Shown here one piece after another: positions 1-9,451 of a stretch of 64,000 nucleotides of DNA. The position numbers and the translations under genes are program-made. Source of the DNA: Pseudomonadota bacterium (GTDB lineage Bacteria > Pseudomonadota > Gammaproteobacteria > Burkholderiales > Burkholderiaceae_C); contig JAEWIF010000049.1 in NCBI GenBank assembly GCA_023387335.1, forward strand, positions 91,114-155,113, given 5' to 3'. Every line of letters starts with the position of its first letter. Position 1 is the first letter of the stretch. The notes below the pieces were generated by a model. The model was not told the origin of the DNA. It searched no databases and saw nothing but the letters and a program-made list of their open reading frames with translations.

Positions 1-307
1 AGAGCCTCTGCCAATCGAGCGAGCCGTTCGGGGCGAATTTCACCAGCGAGATGGCCGCGCTGAATCCTCCGAACTCGTTGAAGGTGAAGCTGTCCGAGAT
101 GCCGACGACGTAGGAGCTGCCGTCGGCGGCGACCGCGACCCCGTGGGCGATGTCGGCGTTCTGGCCGCCCCACGTGGTCTCCGATTTCAGGGTCTGGCCG
201 AGCGCCGCTCCCGCGGAAAGCGCGAGCGCCAGCACGGCGGAACCTGCCAGCCGCAGCGTCGGAACGAAGCTTCGGCTCGCATCGCGAATCGCATCTTCAA
301 AAGCCAT
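1..307 (-). CDS. Partial exported beta-propeller (SBBP-type) repeat protein, N-terminus
   Basis: Only the first 102 codons lie in the window; the gene runs off the left edge. The ATG at 307 follows a GGAGG-type ribosome binding site. Residues 1 to about 38 form a Sec signal peptide with a hydrophobic stretch ending in ALGQ. The mature part contains a WGGQN, IAHGVAVAADGSSYVVG pattern typical of SBBP/NHL-like seven-bladed propeller repeats, in which each blade carries an aspartate-glycine turn followed by YV.G. Proteins of this type are secreted or periplasmic and have no known catalytic role. The repeat assignment rests on one visible blade; the full length and any C-terminal anchor cannot be seen. 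Confidence 0.7.
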   Translation of the reverse strand, partial: MAFEDAIRDASRSFVPTLRLAGSAVLALALSAGAALGQTLKSETTWGGQNADIAHGVAVAADGSSYVVGISDSFTFNEFGGFSAAISLVKFAPNGSLDWQRL

Positions 308-549
308 GGTGGATCCTCCAAGGGGCGGTCCGCCTCGCATGTCGCGTGCCGGATCGAAAGTGCGCCACCGGACAGGGCGCCGGGGCTGGTTCCGGGCGGA
401 TGGGCTGCCGCCTGCGCACCGTCAGCTGGACAGAGTGGGGCATCTCACCCACCGGCGTGGGTCATTTGCCTCGATCCGCGGGGCATTTGCCCCAGTTGAA
501 GCGGCCCGCCCCGGCACGCAGAATGGCGCGAGCACTGCAGGAGCCTCCG

Positions 550-1533
550 ATGTCCTCGCTCATGCTCGGCCGGCGACCCTTCCTCGCCGCCATCGCCTCC
601 ACTTTCCTTCCGCTGCCGCCACGCGCGCAGGCCGCCGACGCCATGCAGTCGTGGAAGCTCGCGACGTCGCGCCGCACCGGCATCCACGACGTCGCGCCGG
701 CGCCGGACGGCGGCGTGTGGTTCAGCGCGCAGGCGAGCGGCCACCTCGGCTGGTTCGAACCCGGCAGCGGCCGCACCGAGCTGGTAGCGCTGGGCTCCGG
801 CTCCTCGCCGCACGGCGTGATCCAGGGGCCGGACCGCGCGGCCTGGCTCACCGATGGCGGCCAGAACGCCATCGTCCGCGTCACCTGGCCGCAGCGGGCC
901 GTCACCGTGTTCCCGCTGCCCGCGGGCACGCCCTACACCAACCTGAACACCTGCGCCTTCGACGGCGCCGGCGACCTCTGGTTCACCGGCCAGGCCGGCT
1001 ACGTGGGTCGCGTCGCGGTGCGCACCGGCCAGGTCAGCGTGAAGGAGTCGCCGCGCGGCCGCGGGCCCTACGGCATCTGCGCCACGCCCGGCGGCGACGT
1101 GTGGTGGTGCTCGCTGGCGGGCTCGTTCATCGCGCAGGTCGATCCGCGCACCGGCGACTCGCGCGTCGTCGAGCCGCCGACGCGCGGGCAGGGCGCGCGC
1201 CGCGTGTGGAGCGACAGCCGCGGCCGCATCTGGGTCGCCGAATGGAACAGCGGCCAGCTCTCGATGCACGATCCGGGCGCCAACACTTGGCGAACCTGGC
1301 GCGTTCCGGGCGACAAGCCCATGGTGTACGCGGTCTACGTCGACGAGCGCGACACCGTCTGGTGCAGCGACTTCGGCGGCAACGCGGTGTGGTCGTTCGA
1401 TCCGCGCGGCGAGAAGTTCGAGCGCCACGCGATGCCGCGCGACAGCGCCAACGTGCGCCAGATCCTGGGCCGCAAGGGCGAGGTGTGGCTGCCGGAGAGC
1501 GGCACCGAGCACATCACGGTGATCAGGACCTGA
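550..1533 (+). CDS. Vgb-like (streptogramin B lyase-type) periplasmic beta-propeller protein
   Basis: 327-residue protein. The ATG at 550 is chosen because it follows an AGGAG and starts a twin-arginine-like signal peptide (RRPFLAAIAS, cleavage near AQA|AD); the open frame extends further upstream without protein-like character. The mature part is built from about seven repeats of the form PDGGVWFS, DRAAWLTD, AGDLWFTG, GGDVWWCS, RGRIWVAE, DTVWCSD and GEVWLPE, the blade signature of the virginiamycin B lyase superfamily. True Vgb enzymes are cytoplasmic and linearise streptogramin B. This one is exported, and I cannot confirm the catalytic His/Glu set, so lyase activity is not implied. It converges on maeB, with 16 bases between the stops. 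Confidence 0.75.
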   Translation: MSSLMLGRRPFLAAIASTFLPLPPRAQAADAMQSWKLATSRRTGIHDVAPAPDGGVWFSAQASGHLGWFEPGSGRTELVALGSGSSPHGVIQGPDRAAWLTDGGQNAIVRVTWPQRAVTVFPLPAGTPYTNLNTCAFDGAGDLWFTGQAGYVGRVAVRTGQVSVKESPRGRGPYGICATPGGDVWWCSLAGSFIAQVDPRTGDSRVVEPPTRGQGARRVWSDSRGRIWVAEWNSGQLSMHDPGANTWRTWRVPGDKPMVYAVYVDERDTVWCSDFGGNAVWSFDPRGEKFERHAMPRDSANVRQILGRKGEVWLPESGTEHITVIRT

Positions 1534-1549
1534 GCGGCGGCGGACCTCG

Positions 1550-3841
<2,292 letters not shown>

Positions 3842-3935
3842 GCATGTCTCCTGTGCATCTTGTCAGCGCACAAGCCTCTTGCAGGCGTCGGGCAGTGTCA
3901 ACCGAGGACCGCGGTTGGGCCGAAGAAGGAACCCT

Positions 3936-4628
3936 TCAGTTGCCGTTCTTCACGGCGAAGAACGCCTTGAGGCCCTCCGGTGCCGCGATGCGCAGGCGGC
4001 GGTGCTTCAGCTCCAGCAGCCCGCGGTCCTGGAAGCGGTGCAGGATGCGGCTGACGCTTTCCAGCGTGAGTCCGAGGTAGCTGCCGATGTCCGCGCGGGT
4101 CATCGGCAGCGGCAGTTCCGCCCCGTCGTCGCCGGGCGCGACCTGGGCCGCCAGGTTGAGCAGGAACGCGGCGACGCGCTCTTCCGCGTTGAGCGAGCCG
4201 AGCAGCAGCAGGCGCTTCTTGTCCCGCACCAGCTCGCGGCTGAGCAGCTTCCAGAGCGCCTCGGCGACGCCCGGCTGCGTCTCGAAGACTTCGCGCAGAC
4301 CCGCATAGGGCACGGAGACGACCGAGGAGGGCTCCAGCGCCATCGCGCTCGTGGCGTGGCGGTCCTCCGCCAGCGCGTCCAGCCCCAGCAGCTCGCCGGA
4401 TCGGCGGAAGGCCGTGACCTGCTCGACCTCCTCGCGGGCGCTCGCCGACACGCGGAACGCGCCCTGCCGCACGGCGTAGAGGAAGTGCAGCGGCTCGCCC
4501 TCGCGGAACAGCCATTGGCCGGCCGCCACCTCGCGGTCGACCAGTTCCAGCTTGCCGCCGGGAGATCGCGACAGGCGCGCCATCAGGCAGGGCACGCAGC
4601 CGGGATCGCAGTTCGTGGCTCGGACCAT
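3936..4628 (-). CDS. Crp/Fnr-family transcription regulator with reduced cysteine set
   Basis: 230 residues from the ATG at 4628. Order: N-terminal Cys cluster, cyclic-nucleotide-binding-type beta-barrel (about 20-130), dimerisation helix, winged helix-turn-helix (about 160-220). The recognition helix reads ESVSR, matching the E-x-x-S-R of E. coli FNR, which reads TTGAT half-sites. The N-terminus has C-x3-C-x2-C (residues 7, 11, 14) and the protein has no other cysteine. The partners of E. coli Cys29 and Cys122 are therefore absent, so a standard [4Fe-4S] oxygen sensor is not obvious. Two TTGAC-N4-ATCAA sites lie 0.7 kb away in front of hemerythrin and DUF2249/norZ, so it probably controls the NO module. 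It may regulate itself through a degenerate site at 4662-4675. Confidence 0.88.
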   Translation of the reverse strand: MVRATNCDPGCVPCLMARLSRSPGGKLELVDREVAAGQWLFREGEPLHFLYAVRQGAFRVSASAREEVEQVTAFRRSGELLGLDALAEDRHATSAMALEPSSVVSVPYAGLREVFETQPGVAEALWKLLSRELVRDKKRLLLLGSLNAEERVAAFLLNLAAQVAPGDDGAELPLPMTRADIGSYLGLTLESVSRILHRFQDRGLLELKHRRLRIAAPEGLKAFFAVKNGN

Positions 4629-4661
4629 GGGGCTACGGTATCGCCGCCGCGGCGGCGCGCC

Positions 4662-4675
4662 TTGCGCAGGATCAA
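4662..4675. promoter_or_regulatory. Degenerate FNR-type box upstream of the Fnr-like gene
   Basis: TTGCG-CAGG-ATCAA: one perfect half-site and one with two changes from TTGAT. It lies 34-47 bases before the ATG at 4628, so it would overlap the core promoter, as in autoregulated FNR/ANR genes. It is weaker than the two boxes at 5320 and 5358. Confidence 0.4.
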
Positions 4676-4736
4676 TCGCGGGCGGCGGCGGCGCGGAAAG
4701 TTGCAGCCGGGCTTCCGGCAAGGCGGACGCCGAGGT

Positions 4737-5258
4737 CTACCGCGCTTCCGACAAGCCGATGGGCGACATGGCCCACTCAGGCGGCCGGGCCGCGGGCGCC
4801 GCGGCCTTCACGGCCTGCCAGTCGTCCGCCGCCAGGTGGCGGGCGGCCCTCGGCAGGATGTCCTCTTCCTCCTTGGCGATGTGGTTGCCGTAGTAGACGA
4901 GGTAGGTCGCGGCCGCCACCTCGATCTCCCCGCGCTGCACGATCGCGTCGTTCGCCGCCTGCTCCAGGAGGTCCCTCAGCTTCTCCCCCGCGTGCGCGAT
5001 GACGCGATGCTCCTGGAGCAGCCTCGCGATCGGCAACTCGCGGTCCGGGCAATGGACGATCAGGCGCCGGAACGCCTCGTCTTCGCGCGGGTGGTGGAAC
5101 CGGTCGCCGAAGTCGCGCAGGTAGCGGATGACGTCCAGCATGAGCTGGTAGTTCGGGTCTTCGCCCCCGTGGAAGCGGTCGAGCTCGCGCTGCATGAGCG
5201 CCAGCAGCTGGTTGAACCGGACGTGTTCCTGGTGCCACGCCACGATCGGGGTTGTCAT
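4737..5258 (-). CDS. Hemerythrin HHE-domain protein
   Basis: 173 residues; the ATG at 5258 follows GGGAGGAATCC. The four-helix HHE fold is visible from its di-iron ligand pattern: H-x2-H near residues 8-12 (WHQEHVRFN), FHHPREDE near 53-60, QEHRVIAH near 82-89, and YYGNHIAKEEEDILP near 120-134. Bacterial hemerythrin-like proteins bind O2 or NO, and several take part in Fe-S cluster protection. Its promoter region is shared with the divergent DUF2249-norZ transcript and holds two FNR boxes, which points to expression under low oxygen or nitrosative stress and a NO-related role. The C-terminal 25 residues are Ala/Pro rich. Confidence 0.85.
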   Translation of the reverse strand: MTTPIVAWHQEHVRFNQLLALMQRELDRFHGGEDPNYQLMLDVIRYLRDFGDRFHHPREDEAFRRLIVHCPDRELPIARLLQEHRVIAHAGEKLRDLLEQAANDAIVQRGEIEVAAATYLVYYGNHIAKEEEDILPRAARHLAADDWQAVKAAAPAARPPEWAMSPIGLSEAR

Positions 5259-5319
5259 GGATTCCTCCCGCGTGCTGGGTCGAAAGGAATCCAGCCTAGT
5301 GGACGCGACCGCGCGCGCG

Positions 5320-5333
5320 TTGACGTGCATCAA
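5320..5333. promoter_or_regulatory. FNR/ANR box 1 (hemerythrin / DUF2249-norZ divergent promoter)
   Basis: TTGACGTGCATCAA fits TTGAT-N4-ATCAA with one change. It lies 61 bases from the hemerythrin ATG and 108 from the DUF2249 ATG. The nearby Fnr-type regulator carries the matching E-x-x-S-R recognition residues. Confidence 0.75.
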
Positions 5334-5357
5334 GCGCTGCGGGCACCCGCGACCGGC

Positions 5358-5371
5358 TTGACGCCGATCAA
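5358..5371. promoter_or_regulatory. FNR/ANR box 2 (hemerythrin / DUF2249-norZ divergent promoter)
   Basis: TTGACGCCGATCAA, again one change from the consensus. Its centre is 38 bases from that of box 1, and it is 70 bases upstream of the DUF2249 ATG, which suits an activator site near -41.5 for the rightward transcript. The outer bases of both boxes (TTGAC, ATCAA) are identical. Confidence 0.75.
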
Positions 5372-5441
5372 GGTGCGAATGAACCCGCTGCCTAGCATGA
5401 GATGCATCCCCGAAGCACCTTTCGGGCAGGAGGCTCTCCCC

Positions 5442-5723
5442 ATGACAGGCAACTCCCGCATCGACGTGCGCACCATCGCGCCGCGCGACCGGCATCCGCT
5501 GATCTTCTCCACCTTCGGCGCACTGGCGCCGGGACAGGCGATGGAGCTCGTGAACGACCACGACCCGCGGCCGCTGTACCAGCAGTTCGACGCGCAGCTG
5601 CCCGGGCAGTTCGAATGGACCTACCTGGAGGAGGGCCCGCGGACCTGGCGCGTGTCGATCACGCGCCGGGTCCGACCCGCGGGCCGGCCAGGCGCCTGCT
5701 GCGGCTGCTGCGGCGGCGAATGA
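5442..5723 (+). CDS. DUF2249 domain protein
   Basis: 93 residues; a clear AGGAGG precedes the ATG at 5442. The core VRTIAPRDRHPLIFSTF, LVNDHDPRPLYQQF and WTYLEEGPRTWRVSI matches DUF2249, a TusA-like alpha/beta fold often found beside hemerythrins and NO reductases. The C-terminus ends in CCGCCGG, a Cys-rich tail that could bind metal or take part in redox chemistry. It sits 16 bases before norZ and is surely co-transcribed with it. The biochemical function of the family is not known; context suggests a role in NO or metal handling. Confidence 0.8.
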   Translation: MTGNSRIDVRTIAPRDRHPLIFSTFGALAPGQAMELVNDHDPRPLYQQFDAQLPGQFEWTYLEEGPRTWRVSITRRVRPAGRPGACCGCCGGE

Positions 5724-5739
5724 CACCAAGGAGCATGAG

Positions 5740-8010
5740 ATGAGAAACACGAACATGCTGTGGCGCTGGCTGGGACTGGTCTTCGTCCTGTCCTTCGGCG
5801 TCCTGGGCTACCTCGGCTGGCAGATCTACCAGACGGCGCCGCCGATCCCGTCCTCGGTGGTCAGCACGAGCGGCGAAGTCCTCTTCACCGGCGAGCAGGT
5901 CCGGCGCGGCCAGCAGGTCTGGCTGGCCTCCGGCGGCCAGCAGCAGGGCAGCGTCTGGGGCCACGGCGCGTACGTCGCGCCGGACTGGTCGGCCGACTGG
6001 CTGCACCGTGAAGCCGAGGCGCTGCAGAAGCTGCGCACGCGCGAAGTCGCCGGCACGGCCGAGCCCACCGCCGCCCAGCGCGGCGCGGTGCAGGCCGCGC
6101 TGCAGGAAGAGATGCGCCGCAACACGCACGATGCCGCCACCGGCCGCGTGGCCGTGTCCGACGCGCGCGCGCGGGCCATCCACGAGGTGGCCGGCCACTA
6201 CGACGCCCTGTTCGGCAATGCGGCCTCGCTGTCCGGCCTGCGCGAGCAGTACGCGATGCGCGACAACACCGTGCCGGCGGCGCAGGACCGCGTGGCGCTC
6301 ACGGCGTTCTTCTTCTGGACCGCCTGGTCCGCCGCGACCGACCGGCCGGGCGAGGCAGGCCTCTCCTACACCAGCAACTGGCCGCACGAGCCGCTGGTGG
6401 GCAACACCCTGACCGGCTCGGCCGCGATGTGGTCGATGGCGAGCGTGATCCTGCTGCTGGCGGCCATCGCCGCCATGCTGTGGCTGCACGGCGCGGGCCG
6501 CCATGAGCCCGAGCCGCAGCCGCCGGCGGCCGATCCGCTGCTGGGCGCGGCGGCCACGCCGTCGATGAAGGCCACCCGCAAGTACTTCTTCGCCGTGGCC
6601 GGCCTGCTGCTGCTGCAGATCGCCATGGGCGTCGTGACCGCGCACTACGCGGTGGAGGGCAACTCCTTCTTCGGGCTCCCGATCGGCGAGCTGCTGCCAT
6701 ACGTGACGAGCCGCACCATCCACACGCAGGTCGGCGTCTTCTGGATCGCCACCGCGTGGCTGGCCACCGGCCTGTACATCGCGCCGCTCCTGGGCGGACG
6801 CGAGCCGAAGTTCCAGAAGCTGGGCGTGGACTTCCTGTTCTGGGCGCTGATCGCCATCGTGGTGGGTTCGACCGTCACCGGCTGGCTGGGCACGCTGCAG
6901 CGCAGCGGCACCGACTTCAGCTTCTGGGTCGGCAACCAGGGCCTGGAATTCACCAGCATGGGCCGCGTGTGGCAGCTGCTGCTGTTCGTCGGCCTGCTGC
7001 TGTGGGCCGTGCTGCTCGGGCGGGCGCTCTGGCCGGCGCTGAAGACGCCGTCGGAAAGCCGCGGCCTGATCGCCATGGTGTTCCTGTCGGCCACCTGCAT
7101 CGGCGGCTTCTACGCGACCTCGCTCACCTGGGGGCAGCACACGCACTACTCGATGGTCGAGTACTGGCGGTGGTGGCTGGTGCACCTCTGGGTGGAAGGC
7201 TTCTTCGAGGTGTTCGCCACCGCGGTCATCGCGCTGATCTTCACCAGACTGGGGCTGGTGCGCGCCACCAGCGCCAACCGCGCCATCGTGGCCGAGACCA
7301 TCGTGTTCCTGTTCGGCGGCATCCTGGGCACGCTGCACCACCTGTACTGGACCGGCACGCCGACGTCCGTGATCGCCGTGGGCGCGGTGTTCTCCGCACT
7401 GGAAGTGGTGCCGCTGACGCTGATCGGCCTGGAAGCGCTGCAGACGTGGAGGCGCACGCAAGCCATGCCCTGGCTGCAGGCGTACAAGTGGCCGGTGCTG
7501 TGCTTCGTCGCGGTGGGCTTCTGGAACACCGTCGGCGCGGGCCTGCTCGGCTTCGCCATCAATCCGCCGGCTTCGCTGTACTACGTGCAGGGCCTGAACA
7601 TGACGCCCGCCCACGGCCACGCCGCGCTGTTCGGCGTCTACGGGATGCTGGGCATCGGCCTGATGCTGTTCTGCCTGCGCGGCCTGTACGCCCGCCACCT
7701 GCACGCCGACGCCCTGCTCAAGCCCGCCTACTGGGGCCTGAACATCGGCCTGGCGATGATGGTGTTCCTGTCGCTGCTGCCGGCCGGCATCTACCAGGCC
7801 TGGGCCAGCATCACGCGCGGCCTCTGGTACGCCCGCTCGCCCGAGGTCGTGCACTCCGGCGTGATGGAAGCGCTGGTGTGGCTGCGCGTGCCGGGCGACA
7901 TCCTGTTCGCCGCCGGCGCCGCGTTCCTGGCCCTCTACGTGCTGCGGCTGCTCGGCCGCGGTGGACGGAAGGTGCCGGCCACCGCCGGTGCGGTGAATGC
8001 CGCGCGCTGA
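5740..8010 (+). CDS. norZ: Quinol-dependent nitric oxide reductase (qNOR)
   Basis: 756 residues, the normal length of single-subunit qNOR. An N-terminal membrane anchor and a hydrophilic periplasmic domain (about 40-220, beginning VVSTSGEVLFTGEQV) represent the NorC-like part without a heme c motif. This is followed by a NorB/heme-copper oxidase core of about 12 helices. Visible ligands include a His in the TIHTQVGVFWIATAW helix, HTHYSMVEYW, the His pair in GTLHHLYWTG, and AHGHAALFGVYG. The enzyme reduces 2 NO to N2O with electrons from quinol in the inner membrane. No nitrite or N2O reductase is in the window, so detoxification rather than respiration is the cautious reading. AAGGAG precedes the ATG. 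Confidence 0.95.
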   Translation: MRNTNMLWRWLGLVFVLSFGVLGYLGWQIYQTAPPIPSSVVSTSGEVLFTGEQVRRGQQVWLASGGQQQGSVWGHGAYVAPDWSADWLHREAEALQKLRTREVAGTAEPTAAQRGAVQAALQEEMRRNTHDAATGRVAVSDARARAIHEVAGHYDALFGNAASLSGLREQYAMRDNTVPAAQDRVALTAFFFWTAWSAATDRPGEAGLSYTSNWPHEPLVGNTLTGSAAMWSMASVILLLAAIAAMLWLHGAGRHEPEPQPPAADPLLGAAATPSMKATRKYFFAVAGLLLLQIAMGVVTAHYAVEGNSFFGLPIGELLPYVTSRTIHTQVGVFWIATAWLATGLYIAPLLGGREPKFQKLGVDFLFWALIAIVVGSTVTGWLGTLQRSGTDFSFWVGNQGLEFTSMGRVWQLLLFVGLLLWAVLLGRALWPALKTPSESRGLIAMVFLSATCIGGFYATSLTWGQHTHYSMVEYWRWWLVHLWVEGFFEVFATAVIALIFTRLGLVRATSANRAIVAETIVFLFGGILGTLHHLYWTGTPTSVIAVGAVFSALEVVPLTLIGLEALQTWRRTQAMPWLQAYKWPVLCFVAVGFWNTVGAGLLGFAINPPASLYYVQGLNMTPAHGHAALFGVYGMLGIGLMLFCLRGLYARHLHADALLKPAYWGLNIGLAMMVFLSLLPAGIYQAWASITRGLWYARSPEVVHSGVMEALVWLRVPGDILFAAGAAFLALYVLRLLGRGGRKVPATAGAVNAAR

Positions 8011-8023
8011 CGAGGAGACGCGC

Positions 8024-8359
8024 ATGGGCGAGCCGCTGCCGTTCCCCTACGAGGGCCCGCGGGAGCTCGCCCGGGCCGTGCTGAAGGCGCTGCGCCGGGT
8101 GGTGGATCCGGAACTGGCGCTGAACATCGTGGATGTCGGCCTCGTGTACGGCGTGCGCGCGAGGCCGGGGGAGGTGGAGGTGGACGTCACGATGACGTCG
8201 GCCGCCTGCCCCGTCACCGACGTGATCCTCGGCGGCATCGTCCTCGAGCTGGAGCAGGCGCTGCCCGAGGGCACCGGCGTCGAGCCGCGGCTCGTGTGGG
8301 AGCCCGCGTGGACGCCGGAGCGCCTGAGCCCGAACGCGCGGCGCTTCATGGGGTGGTGA
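8024..8359 (+). CDS. DUF59/MIP18-family metal-sulfur cluster assembly protein
   Basis: 111 residues; the ATG at 8024 follows GAGGAGACG, 13 bases after the norZ stop. The signature VVDPELALNIVDVGLVYGV, followed by TSAACPVTD with the single conserved Cys, identifies the PaaD/SufT/MIP18 group. Members help deliver or mature Fe-S or other metal centres. Position as the last gene of the norZ operon suggests it helps build or repair a metal centre under NO stress, for instance in the Fnr-type or hemerythrin proteins; this is inference from context. Confidence 0.85.
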   Translation: MGEPLPFPYEGPRELARAVLKALRRVVDPELALNIVDVGLVYGVRARPGEVEVDVTMTSAACPVTDVILGGIVLELEQALPEGTGVEPRLVWEPAWTPERLSPNARRFMGW

Positions 8360-8450
8360 GGGTGCGGGGTGCGGCTGGGTGCGCTGCTCGCGCCCACCGC
8401 GGCTCGGCCGCCTGAGACCACCGCCGCGCCCGCCCGGGATAATCCTTCCC

Positions 8451-9344
8451 ATGTCGGAACGGATGGACCTCCTCACGCTGCGCGTGGTGATCGCGGTGGC
8501 CGAGTCGGGGTCGATCAGCGCGGGCGCCGATCGGCTGCAGCTGGCCGTCGCCGCGGCCAGCGCCCGCATCTCTTCGCTCGAATCCGCGCTGGGCATCCGC
8601 ATCTTCGAGCGCTCGCCGCGCGGCGTCGAACTCACCTCGGCCGGTCGCCTGCTGGTGCAGCGCGGACGCGAGCTGCTGGTCGACTCCGACAAGCTCGTCA
8701 ACGACCTGCGCGACCTGAGCCTGGGCCTGGCCGGCAACGTGCGCATGCTGGCCAACGCCTCGGCGCTGCTCGAAGTGCTGCCTGCGAGGTTGCAGGCCTT
8801 CAGCCGCAGCCATCCGCGCATCCGCGTCGAGGTGGAGGAGCGCATCAGCCCCGAGATCGCCAGCGCGCTGCTGGACGGCCGCACCGACATCGGCGTGGTG
8901 GACACGCAGACGCCTTCGGCGGGCCTGGAGTTCCTGCCGTTCTTCCGCGACTGCCTGGCGCTGGTGGTGCCGCGCGGTCATGCGCTGGTCGGCGCCGGAC
9001 CGCTGCGGCTGGAAGACGTGCTGGACCAGAAGTTCATCGTGCTCACCGGTGCCGCCACGGTGAGCACCCGGCTCTACAACGCGGCGTCGGCGCTGGGCCG
9101 AAGCGTCCAGGTGGGCCTGCAGATGCGCAGCTTCGACGCCGCCTGCCGCATGGTGGCCGCCGGCCTCGGCGTGGCCGTGCTGCCGCCTGCGGCGATCGCG
9201 CCGCAGCTGCAGCACCTGCCGTTGGAGGCCCTGCCGCTGGGGGAGGACTGGGCCGACCGCACGCACTACCTTGCGCTGCGCACCGGCAAGGACGCACCCG
9301 CGGCGGCGCGCACGCTCGCCCAGGCCCTGCTCGCCGACGGTTGA
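8451..9344 (+). CDS. LysR-family transcription regulator
   Basis: 297 residues from the ATG at 8451. N-terminal winged helix-turn-helix (RMDLLTLRVVIAVAESGSIS, then SARISSLESALGIRIFERS) and a periplasmic-binding-protein-fold effector domain from about residue 90. It is transcribed in the same direction as the enolase-superfamily gene that begins 107 bases later, not divergently, so its target is not fixed by layout. The likely targets are the enolase, Bug and decarboxylase-like genes downstream. No clear ribosome binding site is seen. Confidence 0.9.
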   Translation: MSERMDLLTLRVVIAVAESGSISAGADRLQLAVAAASARISSLESALGIRIFERSPRGVELTSAGRLLVQRGRELLVDSDKLVNDLRDLSLGLAGNVRMLANASALLEVLPARLQAFSRSHPRIRVEVEERISPEIASALLDGRTDIGVVDTQTPSAGLEFLPFFRDCLALVVPRGHALVGAGPLRLEDVLDQKFIVLTGAATVSTRLYNAASALGRSVQVGLQMRSFDAACRMVAAGLGVAVLPPAAIAPQLQHLPLEALPLGEDWADRTHYLALRTGKDAPAAARTLAQALLADG

Positions 9345-9363
9345 GGCTGGCTCGCGGGCGCCC

Positions 9364-9408
9364 CGGGCGAACCCTGATATCGCCGCCCGCGAAAGCGGGC
9401 TTCGCCCG
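9364..9408. promoter_or_regulatory. Bulged stem-loop between lysR and the enolase-superfamily gene
   Basis: Outer arms CGGGCGAA (9364-9371) and TTCGCCCG (9401-9408) are perfectly complementary. Inside them GCCCGC (9385-9390), GAAA and GCGGGC (9395-9400) form a hairpin with a GNRA tetraloop, stacked directly on the outer stem on one side. There is no T-run, so a terminator is doubtful. It could be a processing or stability element. Confidence 0.4.
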
Positions 9409-9451
9409 GTCCGCTTGCCGGTGGCGGGGCGCATCCGGACACTGGCCGCCC

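Noticed and set aside
550..1533. Vgb-like protein as a streptogramin resistance gene
   Set aside because: It carries an export signal, and the catalytic residues could not be confirmed; propeller proteins of this family are mostly not resistance enzymes.
3897..3920. Short inverted repeat CAACCG...CGGTTG between the Fnr-like gene and maeB
   Set aside because: Only six paired bases and no T-run; not better than expected for this base composition.
5659..8025. Long open frame antisense to norZ
   Set aside because: Gln/His/Arg-rich composition, no ribosome binding site, and it mirrors a well-conserved NO reductase.
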